Of a stretch of DNA of 64,000 bases, positions 9,280 through 16,124 are shown piece by piece. The DNA is from an uncultured Lentisphaerota bacterium. Its GTDB lineage: Bacteria > Verrucomicrobiota > Kiritimatiellia > CAIQIC01. Every line of letters begins with the position of its first letter. The stretch's first letter is position 1. The DNA lies in NCBI GenBank assembly GCA_903889245.1, contig CAISWQ010000044.1, positions 78,834-142,833 of the forward strand, in the 5' to 3' direction. Made by a program: the position numbers and the translations under genes. The notes below the pieces were generated by a model that was given only the letters and a program-made list of their open reading frames with translations, ran no database searches and was not told where the DNA came from.

Positions 9280-10488
9280 TCAGGCCGGTTCCGAACCGGC
9301 CAAGCGCAACAAGGGTGCCACGGTCTTCTGGGTCACAGTGGCCATATCGAAATGGGTGTGCGCCAATTCCAGCGCGCGCGCACCCAGCCGTTGCCGTAAC
9401 CCCGTATCGCGTGTCAGGCGCAACAACTGTGTAAGCAAGGCCTCGGCATCATCGGGGTCAAACAGCAGGCCCGCGTCATTCTCGTGGATGATCTCGGCCA
9501 CGCCGCCGAGTCGCGCCGTCAGGATCGGCAGGCCACACGCCATGTTGTGAACCAGTGCACCAGTCATGTGAAAGTCATCGGCCTGCATGCCGACGCGCAT
9601 AACCATCCCGATATCGCCGGCGTTCAGCGCCATATTGACATCCTGCATCCGCGGCAGCCAGCCGGTGAATTGTACAGCGTTGGCCACTCCCAGTTCCTGC
9701 GCCAACTTTTCCAGTCGCAGGCGCTCGGGTCCGTCACCCACCAGGAGGAACCGCAATTCCGGGGCCTGCTGCCGGGCGCGAGCCAGCACACGCAGAATAC
9801 GGTCGTTGCCCTTGTTGGGGTGCAAAATACCGTGATGCACCACCACGACCTCGTTGGGGCTATAACCGAATTGCCGCCGGGCCGTCTCACGAGTCTCGGG
9901 GTGATAGATGGCGAAATCACAGGGATCGTAAACTGGATATATGCGCTCCGCAGGAACGCCGTTGGCGACCAGATAGGTTTTGGTGGCGCCGGCGCGCGTG
10001 AACAGGACCGGTAGTCGCCGCCAGGCGGCAAAATCCAGCGCCCGAATCAAACGGACCAGTGGCCGTAACGCGGACTTATGCCCCCAGTAGATTTCCGGGA
10101 AGAAGTCCGCCACCGTGAAGGCCACGCGCCGCCCAAAAAACAGCCGCGCCAGCGGGGCTGTCAGGGGCACGGTCTCATCAATATAGACTGCACGGATACC
10201 CAGCCAACGACTGTGCCAGGCCACCCACGGCAACAACGCCACCCAAAGCATGGTCTTCCACACTTTGTCCCGGCTCGCGGTACGCCGCACGCGGAAGGGC
10301 AGGTGATGCACCTTGGCTAGGTTGGCTATGATGGGAGGCAAGGGCCGCTCGGAGCGCAGGCCATAGTAATGCACCTCGGCGTGGGCCGAGAGCGCCTCGA
10401 CTATGTGCGGGATGGCGTGAAACAACTCCGTGTGCTCGGCCGGCCCGTATCGGAACCAGAACGCGATTTTGGGTCTGGATTCCGTCAT
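9280..10488 (-). CDS. Glycosyltransferase, group 1 (GT4-like)
   Basis: A 402-residue retaining-type glycosyltransferase. The C-terminal domain shows 'VVVHHGILHPNKGNDRILRVL', 'RFLLVGDGPERLRLEKLA', 'VQFTGWLPR' and 'LPILTARLGGVAEIIHENDAG', the E-x7-E region that binds the donor phosphate. Start ATG at 10488 is favoured because it precedes the first conserved strand and lies 7 bases after the stop of the upstream kinase gene. It is the last gene of a leftward four-gene set (GDP-fucose-synthase-like, epimerase, heptose kinase-like, this transferase). Confidence 0.78.
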   Translation of the reverse strand: MTESRPKIAFWFRYGPAEHTELFHAIPHIVEALSAHAEVHYYGLRSERPLPPIIANLAKVHHLPFRVRRTASRDKVWKTMLWVALLPWVAWHSRWLGIRAVYIDETVPLTAPLARLFFGRRVAFTVADFFPEIYWGHKSALRPLVRLIRALDFAAWRRLPVLFTRAGATKTYLVANGVPAERIYPVYDPCDFAIYHPETRETARRQFGYSPNEVVVVHHGILHPNKGNDRILRVLARARQQAPELRFLLVGDGPERLRLEKLAQELGVANAVQFTGWLPRMQDVNMALNAGDIGMVMRVGMQADDFHMTGALVHNMACGLPILTARLGGVAEIIHENDAGLLFDPDDAEALLTQLLRLTRDTGLRQRLGARALELAHTHFDMATVTQKTVAPLLRLAGSEPA

Positions 10489-10495
10489 GGTGTAT

Positions 10496-11473
10496 CTAGC
10501 GGTAAATGATTTCGCTGCCGCCGGCGCTGAAGTGGAAAGGCACATTTTGCAGCGTGGTCAACGCCTTGCAGAGTGTGGCCTGCCGCTCCACGGGGGCAAA
10601 CAGCAACAGGAAGCCACGTCCACCCGCGCCCAAGAGTTTGCCGCCCAGCGCCCCATGCTTGCGCGCGGCCTCATAGGCGTCATCCACCATATTGTTGCTG
10701 ATACCCTTGGCCAGTTGCCTCTTCAAGACCCAGGTCTGGTGTAGGAGCTGTCCGAAGCGGTGGATATCGTCACCCTCAACCAAAATGCGCTCGGCCTCAT
10801 CCACCATCTGCCGCATCTGGCACAGGTGCGGCTGGTTCTCCGTCGTGCGCTGGCGCTGGTGGGTCAGAATTTCCTCGGCTGACTGCTCGATCCCCGTATA
10901 AAACAACAACAGGCAACGCTCCAGTTCCAACAACCGCGCCGCCGGGAGGGCCAGCCGGCGCACCGCGGTCCGCGGACCGGCGGAAAAATCCAACCGCAGG
11001 AAACCGCCATAGGCCGCGGCGTATTGATCCTGATGGCCGCCGGCATCGCCGACACGCACCCGCTCAACTTGGATGGCTTCCCGCGCCAGATCCTCCGCGG
11101 TGACGCGCTCGCCGCGCCAGGTGTGTAACGCGTTCAGCAGACCGACCGTGAACGACGATGATGTCCCGAGCCCGGTACGGCCCGGCAGATCAGCCACATG
11201 GGAAATCTCCACCCCTTCCTGCACGCCAAGGTGCAGCAGGCACTCGCGCACTAACGGATGCTGGAATTCCTCCGGCTTGAGCACCGACTCCGTGCGCGCA
11301 TAGCTGGCGCGAAAACGATGTTTGAAAAACGGGCTCAAGCGGTGCAACGAGACGTAGCAATATTGATCTATCGTGGTCAGCAGCGCCGCGCCGCCCTGCT
11401 GGGTATAGTACTCGGGAAAATCCGTGCCGCCGCCAAAAAAACTGATGCGGAAAGGAGTGCGCGCGATGATCAT
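10496..11473 (-). CDS. GHMP sugar kinase (heptose-7-phosphate kinase-like)
   Basis: A 325-residue GHMP-family kinase. Motif 1 is 'RTPFRISFFGGGTDFPEYY', motif 2 the ATP loop GLGTSSS (101–107), and the C-terminal motif 3 'GALGGKLLGAGGRGF'. The FGGGTDFPEYY signature is that of D-glycero-D-manno-heptose 7-phosphate kinase (HddA) and related sugar kinases. A GDP-heptose or related activated sugar pathway for the surface glycan is likely; the other heptose genes (isomerase, phosphatase, guanylyltransferase) are not in this window. The ATG at 11473 overlaps the upstream TGA (ATGA). Confidence 0.78.
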   Translation of the reverse strand: MIIARTPFRISFFGGGTDFPEYYTQQGGAALLTTIDQYCYVSLHRLSPFFKHRFRASYARTESVLKPEEFQHPLVRECLLHLGVQEGVEISHVADLPGRTGLGTSSSFTVGLLNALHTWRGERVTAEDLAREAIQVERVRVGDAGGHQDQYAAAYGGFLRLDFSAGPRTAVRRLALPAARLLELERCLLLFYTGIEQSAEEILTHQRQRTTENQPHLCQMRQMVDEAERILVEGDDIHRFGQLLHQTWVLKRQLAKGISNNMVDDAYEAARKHGALGGKLLGAGGRGFLLLFAPVERQATLCKALTTLQNVPFHFSAGGSEIIYR

Positions 11474-12309
11474 GCGGTACCTCGTGAACTCTGCCGGCTG
11501 GCCGCCTGCGCAGCCAGCCAGTCCTGCACAAAAGCCTGTACGGTTGCGCACGTGGACGGCAGGTGTGCCCAGCGTCGCAACTTGGCGGTGTTCAATTCAT
11601 AACGTTCCGCCGGCAGCGACTCCCAGGCTGCTTCCAGACGGCGGCCCGGTATCATGGTGGCCACATCACGCAGGCTGATCAGACCCTCACCCGCGATGTT
11701 GAATGTTTCGTTCCGTACATCATCGCCTTCCGCCATATCAAGCACGATACGGGCAAGGTCGGCGGTGTTCAGATATTGGTAGCAGGAATCCGGATGCACG
11801 CGCAGCGGCTGGCCGGTCAGCAGGTCAAAGATGGAATTTTTCCACAGCCCCCGCCCGACAAAGCCGCCCATGCGAAACACCAGCCAATCCCTGGCGTGCT
11901 GCCGCACCACCTGTTCCGCCAGATATTTGTGACAGCCATAGGGTGATTGCCGCTCGCAACTGATGAGCTTGTCTTCCGCATTGGTCTCCGGCAATTGCAC
12001 GTCCGGATAATACACGTCCATGCTGGAAAGAAAGACGTAGCGGGCCGCCTTGAAGTCGTGCAGCGAGTGCAGGACCGAACGGACGGACAGATCAAACTCC
12101 AGTTTCGGGTTCTGTGCCGCCAGGTATTTTTTGGAGTTGCCGTTGGCATTGATCAAGAGGTGACAGGCGGTGCCGCAGGCCCCGGCGTATTCCTCCTTGT
12201 CCACGCACAAAGTTTGGTAGCCGCGCCGCCGGGCTTCCTGCACAAAGGCGGAGCCGACAAAACCTTTGCCGCCCAGAATCAGACATGTTTTGGAAGCCGC
12301 CACTGTCAT
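11470..12309 (-). CDS. NAD-dependent epimerase/dehydratase (extended SDR)
   Basis: A 279-residue extended short-chain dehydrogenase. The dinucleotide loop is GGKGFVGS (13–20), followed by the SSMDVY segment (95–100) with the catalytic Ser region and Y124-G-C-H-K128 as the YxxxK pair. It would use NAD(P) to epimerise, dehydrate or reduce a nucleotide sugar. The sequence does not decide which sugar. It lies between a GDP-fucose-synthase-like gene and a heptose-kinase-like gene and is translationally coupled to the latter, so it probably acts on the same nucleotide sugar. Confidence 0.75.
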   Translation of the reverse strand: MTVAASKTCLILGGKGFVGSAFVQEARRRGYQTLCVDKEEYAGACGTACHLLINANGNSKKYLAAQNPKLEFDLSVRSVLHSLHDFKAARYVFLSSMDVYYPDVQLPETNAEDKLISCERQSPYGCHKYLAEQVVRQHARDWLVFRMGGFVGRGLWKNSIFDLLTGQPLRVHPDSCYQYLNTADLARIVLDMAEGDDVRNETFNIAGEGLISLRDVATMIPGRRLEAAWESLPAERYELNTAKLRRWAHLPSTCATVQAFVQDWLAAQAASRQSSRGTA

Positions 12310-12329
12310 CTATGCCTTTACTGCCGCCC

Positions 12330-13283
12330 TCACAGCCGGACCGTGCCCTCGCGCCGAGCCCGGACAAACCACGCCAGCGTCCGTCGCAAGCCCTCGCCCA
12401 ACGTGGTGGCGCACCGCAGCCCCAGTTTGTTGAGCCGCGTCACGTCATAGATCTTGTCCATCTGGCCATCAGGCTGGTTCGTGTCCCACACGATACGACC
12501 CTGATAGCCGGTCACCGCCTTGATCGCCTCGGCCAGTTCCTTGATCGAGATGCGCGTGCCGCTGGAGATATTGACCGGTTCGCTGCTGTCGTAGTGGGCC
12601 AGGAACCACGGGATGGTCGCGGCCACATCGCCCGCATACACGAAATCACGCGTCGGGCGGCCGGTGCCGAAGGCGACGATCTCCGGCTGGCCACGTTCCT
12701 GCGCCTCCAGGTATTTCCGCAAGAGCGCGGGGATGACGTGCGCCTGCGTCAGGTTGAAGTTGTCCCACTCGCCATAGACGTTGCCGGGAACCAGCACCAC
12801 CGAGTTGAAGCCGTGCTGCTTCCGGTAGGCCCACGATTGCACCAGCAGCATTTTCTTGGCGGCGGAATAACCCGCACTGTCAATCTGCGGGAACCCGTTC
12901 CACATCTGCTCCTCATGAATCGGCGAGGTGGCTGTGGCGGGATAGGAGCAGCCGCCCATCAGCGTCAGGAATTTCTTCACGCCGGCCTTGAACGCCTCGT
13001 CGAACACCACCGTGTTTATGGCCATGTTCTGGTAGAGGTAGTCCGCGGGCCGCTGCCGGTTATCGAGGATGCCGCCGGACTTGGCCGCCAGATGCACGAC
13101 GCCATCGGGCTGGAGTTCCTGGAACATCCGGGCCGGCGCCCCCGGCGCCAGCAACTCATAGTCCCCCCGGCCGACCGTGATGATGGTGGCCTGCGGGAAC
13201 TGCTGCTGCAACAAAGGGACCATATGGTGCCCCAAAAAACCGTGGGCGCCGGTGACCAGAATTTTTTTGAAGGCAATGCTCAT
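12330..13283 (-). CDS. GDP-L-fucose-synthase-like NAD(P) epimerase/reductase
   Basis: A 317-residue SDR enzyme: 'LVTGAHGFLGHHM' dinucleotide loop, 'LMGGCSYP' followed by 'PIHEEQMWNG', 'YSAAKKMLL' with the catalytic YxxxK, and 'PGNVYGEWDNF'. The CSYP-x(n)-P-I-x-E-E arrangement is the signature of GDP-L-fucose synthase (WcaG) and close relatives such as GDP-6-deoxy-heptose reductases, which would suit the neighbouring heptose-kinase-like gene. ATG 13283 is preferred over an upstream ATG 18 bases earlier because the conserved N-terminus starts there. It heads a leftward operon, divergent from the LarA-like gene. Confidence 0.78.
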   Translation of the reverse strand: MSIAFKKILVTGAHGFLGHHMVPLLQQQFPQATIITVGRGDYELLAPGAPARMFQELQPDGVVHLAAKSGGILDNRQRPADYLYQNMAINTVVFDEAFKAGVKKFLTLMGGCSYPATATSPIHEEQMWNGFPQIDSAGYSAAKKMLLVQSWAYRKQHGFNSVVLVPGNVYGEWDNFNLTQAHVIPALLRKYLEAQERGQPEIVAFGTGRPTRDFVYAGDVAATIPWFLAHYDSSEPVNISSGTRISIKELAEAIKAVTGYQGRIVWDTNQPDGQMDKIYDVTRLNKLGLRCATTLGEGLRRTLAWFVRARREGTVRL

Positions 13284-13295
13284 CAGAGATTCGGT

Positions 13296-13323
13296 TTGCA
13301 ATGCGGTGAACGATTTTCATAAT
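13296..13323 (+). promoter_or_regulatory. Candidate promoter for the LarA-like gene
   Basis: TTGCAA (13296–13301), a 16-base spacer and CATAAT (13318–13323) lie in the 72-base divergent gap, 33 bases before the ATG at 13356. The matches are good but short, and no other evidence supports the site. Confidence 0.38.
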
Positions 13324-13355
13324 AGCGGCAATTTAACCGATGTCGAGTGCCGACT

Positions 13356-14543
13356 ATGGAACCAACCGAGGCCAGAGGCAGGGGCGCGCGGCGGCATTTT
13401 CAGCCCCAGTTGCCCCCACCGCAGCCGGCGGCCATCACGCCGGCGCTACAGCAGGCTTGTGACGTCTTACAGGGCGTTCCGCCGGATGTGGTGGTCATCA
13501 ACGATCCCCAGCGCGCCACCGCGTCGGCCCGCGTGCTGGCCGCGGCGCGCGACCAGTTCGTGCCTCGCGGCAGCCGCCTTCTTGTGGCCACCGGCAGCCA
13601 TCGTTTCCCCCCGGCGGCGCAGGCCGCGTTCGAGCGTCCCTTGCGCGACCTTGGTTTCCACGCCATCGCCTGGCACGACGCCCGCGCCACCGACCTCGTG
13701 GCTCTCGGTGGCTGGCGCACGCATCCGTGGCTGGCGGCGGCGCGCGCCGTCCTTGCCATCGGCAGCGTCGAGCCGCATTACTTCGCCGGCTTCACCGGCG
13801 CGCACAAAACCCTGACCATCGGCTGCGCCGCCCATGCCGATATCGAACGTAACCATGCCGGTGCCATGTCGCCCGCCTGCCGCCCCTGTCAGCCCGCAAC
13901 CTCACCGGTTCACCAAGGCGTACTGGCGATGTTGCACACGCTGGAGCACGGCCGCCGTCTCGCCGCACTCAATCTCTTTCAGGTGGGCGATGACATCTTC
14001 GCAGCGGCCGGCGGCACGCCGCAGGCCGCGCTCGACGCGCTGGTTCCGCCCGTGCGGGCCACGTACCTGCGCCCATTGGCGCAGCCTGCCGATGTCGTTA
14101 TCGCGCGCGTCAGCGGTCCACTCGCGTGCAGCTTCTATCAGGCCGAGAAGGGCATCAAAAACAACGAGGCCGCCGTACGCGCCGGCGGCGCGCTGATTCT
14201 GGCCGCTGATTGTCCACAGGGCCTCGGGCAGGACGCCTTCTTCCACCTGCTTAAGGAAGCGCCCGACCACCGCTCGGCGCTCGCGGTCGTCGAGTCGCGC
14301 GGCTACCGTCTTGGCGATCACAAGGCCGTCCGCCTGCGCTACCTGACGGATCCCGCCTGCCGCAACGTGCATCTCTATCTCGTCAGTCCCGGCCTGACCA
14401 CCGCCGACGCCCGCATCGCCGGCGCGGCCAAGGCCGACTCCATCGAGGACGCGCTTCGCCGCGCCGGCGTGGACGAAAATTCCGCGCTGGTTTGCGACGT
14501 GGACGACGCCGGCAACACCTGCCTCGCCGTGTCCGCGCCATGA
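13356..14543 (+). CDS. LarA-like nickel-pincer racemase/epimerase homologue
   Basis: A 395-residue protein resembling lactate racemase LarA, which uses a nickel pincer nucleotide. 'ATGSHR' contains His82, and 'EPHYFAGFTGAHKT' contains His141 and Lys151. In LarA the corresponding catalytic His and cofactor-linking Lys (174 and 184) are also ten residues apart, so the active site seems kept. The N-terminus is unusually Pro/Arg-rich, and GTG 13347 is an alternative start. No larB, larC or larE cofactor genes are visible here. LarA homologues act on several 2-hydroxy acids and sugars, so the substrate is open; it stands alone next to the polysaccharide cluster. Confidence 0.68.
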   Translation: MEPTEARGRGARRHFQPQLPPPQPAAITPALQQACDVLQGVPPDVVVINDPQRATASARVLAAARDQFVPRGSRLLVATGSHRFPPAAQAAFERPLRDLGFHAIAWHDARATDLVALGGWRTHPWLAAARAVLAIGSVEPHYFAGFTGAHKTLTIGCAAHADIERNHAGAMSPACRPCQPATSPVHQGVLAMLHTLEHGRRLAALNLFQVGDDIFAAAGGTPQAALDALVPPVRATYLRPLAQPADVVIARVSGPLACSFYQAEKGIKNNEAAVRAGGALILAADCPQGLGQDAFFHLLKEAPDHRSALAVVESRGYRLGDHKAVRLRYLTDPACRNVHLYLVSPGLTTADARIAGAAKADSIEDALRRAGVDENSALVCDVDDAGNTCLAVSAP

Positions 14544-14809
14544 TTTTCCAAGGCTTGGAAAATCACGCGGCCGTTTTTCCAAGGCTTGGGGAAAAATCCG
14601 CTGGCCTTTCCAAACCCCGGGGAAACACGGCTTTCACTTTCCAATCTCTGGAAGGGCTGCACGGCGAGCTGGGAGACGTTGCTTCCGACAACGAAGGTAC
14701 GGGCCATACCGCGCGCATCCACTGGGCGAACAAGGCCACCAAGCACATCAGCGACCTGCTGCCGATGGCTTTTCAAATCACGCTCGACAACCGGCGGCCG
14801 GCTGCGTAA
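14540..14809 (+). CDS. Possible small protein encoded largely by palindromic repeats
   Basis: An 89-codon frame starts on an ATGA overlapping the stop of the LarA-like gene. Its first 38 residues are the translation of four phased palindromes (FQGLEN, FPRLGE, LSKPRG, FQSLEG). The remainder ('DVASDNEGTGHTARIHWANK') has a protein-like composition but no recognised family. It could be the C-terminal remnant of a gene whose front was replaced by repeats, or simply an open frame, because the palindrome contains no stop in any frame. No independent evidence of expression is visible. Confidence 0.25.
   Translation: MIFQGLENHAAVFPRLGEKSAGLSKPRGNTAFTFQSLEGLHGELGDVASDNEGTGHTARIHWANKATKHISDLLPMAFQITLDNRRPAA
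14543..14656 (+). repeat. Palindrome array, four copies
   Basis: Four copies of the TTTCCAAGGCTTGGAAA palindrome with 11-bp cores centred at 14553, 14584, 14615 and 14646, spaced 31, 31 and 31 bp. The third (CCAAACCCCGG) and fourth (CCAATCTCTGG) are degenerate. It directly follows the stop of the LarA-like gene. Confidence 0.93.
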
Positions 14810-14836
14810 AGCAGACGCGCAATGCGGAGCAACAAT

Positions 14837-15214
14837 ATGGAAACGACCCCACCGCCCATCCAGCCGCTGCCGGTGATCACTTGGTACAAAATCTATTGCG
14901 GTTTCATGGCGCTGCTCTACCTGTTCGTCGTGGTGCTCGGCCTCGTCTTTCTCGTGCTGGGCCTGACCCATACCCGAACCGGGAAGTCGGACTTCGAGAT
15001 GTTGCTGCTGGGAATCATCTACGGCGGCATGGGCCTTGTGCTCCTGATTCCCTATGTCGTCGCGCTCTTCCTGCGCCCGCGACCGTGGGTGTGGATCTTT
15101 GGGATGGTGCTGATCTGCATCGGCATGAACAGTTGCTGCCTGCTACCCGCCTGCGTCCCGCTGCTCATCTTCTGGATCAAGCCGGAAACCCGCGCCCACT
15201 TCGGCCGGAAGTGA
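14837..15214 (+). CDS. Small four-span membrane protein
   Basis: A 125-residue protein with a Pro-rich N-terminus (TPPPIQPLP) and four hydrophobic segments at roughly 18–42, 57–76, 80–95 and 97–115; the last contains a 'NSCCLLPAC' cysteine cluster. No family is recognised with certainty. ATG 14837 is chosen over ATG 14822 because a GGAG ribosome-binding sequence precedes it at the right distance. It converges with the lipoprotein gene, leaving an 11-base gap. Function unknown. Confidence 0.6.
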   Translation: METTPPPIQPLPVITWYKIYCGFMALLYLFVVVLGLVFLVLGLTHTRTGKSDFEMLLLGIIYGGMGLVLLIPYVVALFLRPRPWVWIFGMVLICIGMNSCCLLPACVPLLIFWIKPETRAHFGRK

Positions 15215-15224
15215 TTTACTTCGG

Positions 15225-16124
15225 CTACAGTTTTTCAAGTTCTTCCAGTTTACGCCAGAGGCGGGTGGGCGGTTCCCAGCCGCTGCCGACATCGGCGGGT
15301 TTGGGGTAGCGTTCCAGCGCGGCGCGGTAGGCGGCGAGCGCGCCGGTGGCATCACCTTTGGCCTCCAACACTTGGCCGCGACACCAATGGCCCTCGTGGC
15401 GGTTGGGTTCGGCGGCGATCCAGCGGTCGGCGACGGCGAGTGCCGCCGTGCCATCGCCGGCCGCGAGTGCGGCGGCGACGCCGTTAAGTTTGGCCTCGCG
15501 CTCGTCCGCCGGTGGTGGCGGCACAGTCAGCGGCGCAGAGGTCACCATCACGTCGCCCAGTTTCACCGTCGCGGCCACAAGCGTGCCCGGCGGCGGTGCC
15601 GCTGCCGCCTCAATCACGCAACTCATCTGAAAAAAGTTCCCCGGCGCAAACGTCAGTTGCTCGGCCTTGGGCGCGGCGACGATTTTCCAGCCGCCGGTCC
15701 ACGGCGCGGTGGTGGTCGCGGTTGAATCTTGTCGCCGCAATTCCAGTGCGGCGGTCCAGTCGGTGGGTGCGGCGCAGGTCACCGGCACTGGCTTGGCCGC
15801 GGCCGGCGAGAGGCGGTGCCGGGGCGGCGGCGGCGACGGCAACAGACGGATATAGAGTACGGCGGGCAGATCGCGCGGACCGGCCAGCCATTCGAGCGCG
15901 ACGCGGAATGGCGTCACCGGCCGGAGCGGTGTGCCCGGCGCGTGCGACATTTTTTGCGGCGCGGGTTTTGCCGCCGGCGTGGCCCTTGCGGGCTGGATTT
16001 CTTTCTTTGCAGGTTCCTGCTTCGCGGGACGGCGCGGACATGCCGTCAGCAGCAGGCTGCCGGCGCAGATGGCCGCGAGGGCCACCACACGCAGTGCAAG
16101 TTCACAAGCCAGGTTTGTCGCCAT
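15225..16124 (-). CDS. Lipoprotein with C-terminal TPR-like region
   Basis: A 299-residue protein with a hydrophobic leader and a lipobox LLLTAC (Cys29), so it should be lipidated and anchored in the cell envelope. A Pro/Ala/Lys-rich linker (30–70) precedes a beta-rich middle part. The last 70 residues look like one or two tetratricopeptide repeats ('ALAVADRWIAAEPNRHEGHW', 'GDATGALAAYRAALERYPKP'). Its start lies within the 3' end of the metzincin-like gene (23-base overlap), so the two are co-translated, and it may assist or anchor that exported protein. Confidence 0.65.
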   Translation of the reverse strand: MATNLACELALRVVALAAICAGSLLLTACPRRPAKQEPAKKEIQPARATPAAKPAPQKMSHAPGTPLRPVTPFRVALEWLAGPRDLPAVLYIRLLPSPPPPRHRLSPAAAKPVPVTCAAPTDWTAALELRRQDSTATTTAPWTGGWKIVAAPKAEQLTFAPGNFFQMSCVIEAAAAPPPGTLVAATVKLGDVMVTSAPLTVPPPPADEREAKLNGVAAALAAGDGTAALAVADRWIAAEPNRHEGHWCRGQVLEAKGDATGALAAYRAALERYPKPADVGSGWEPPTRLWRKLEELEKL

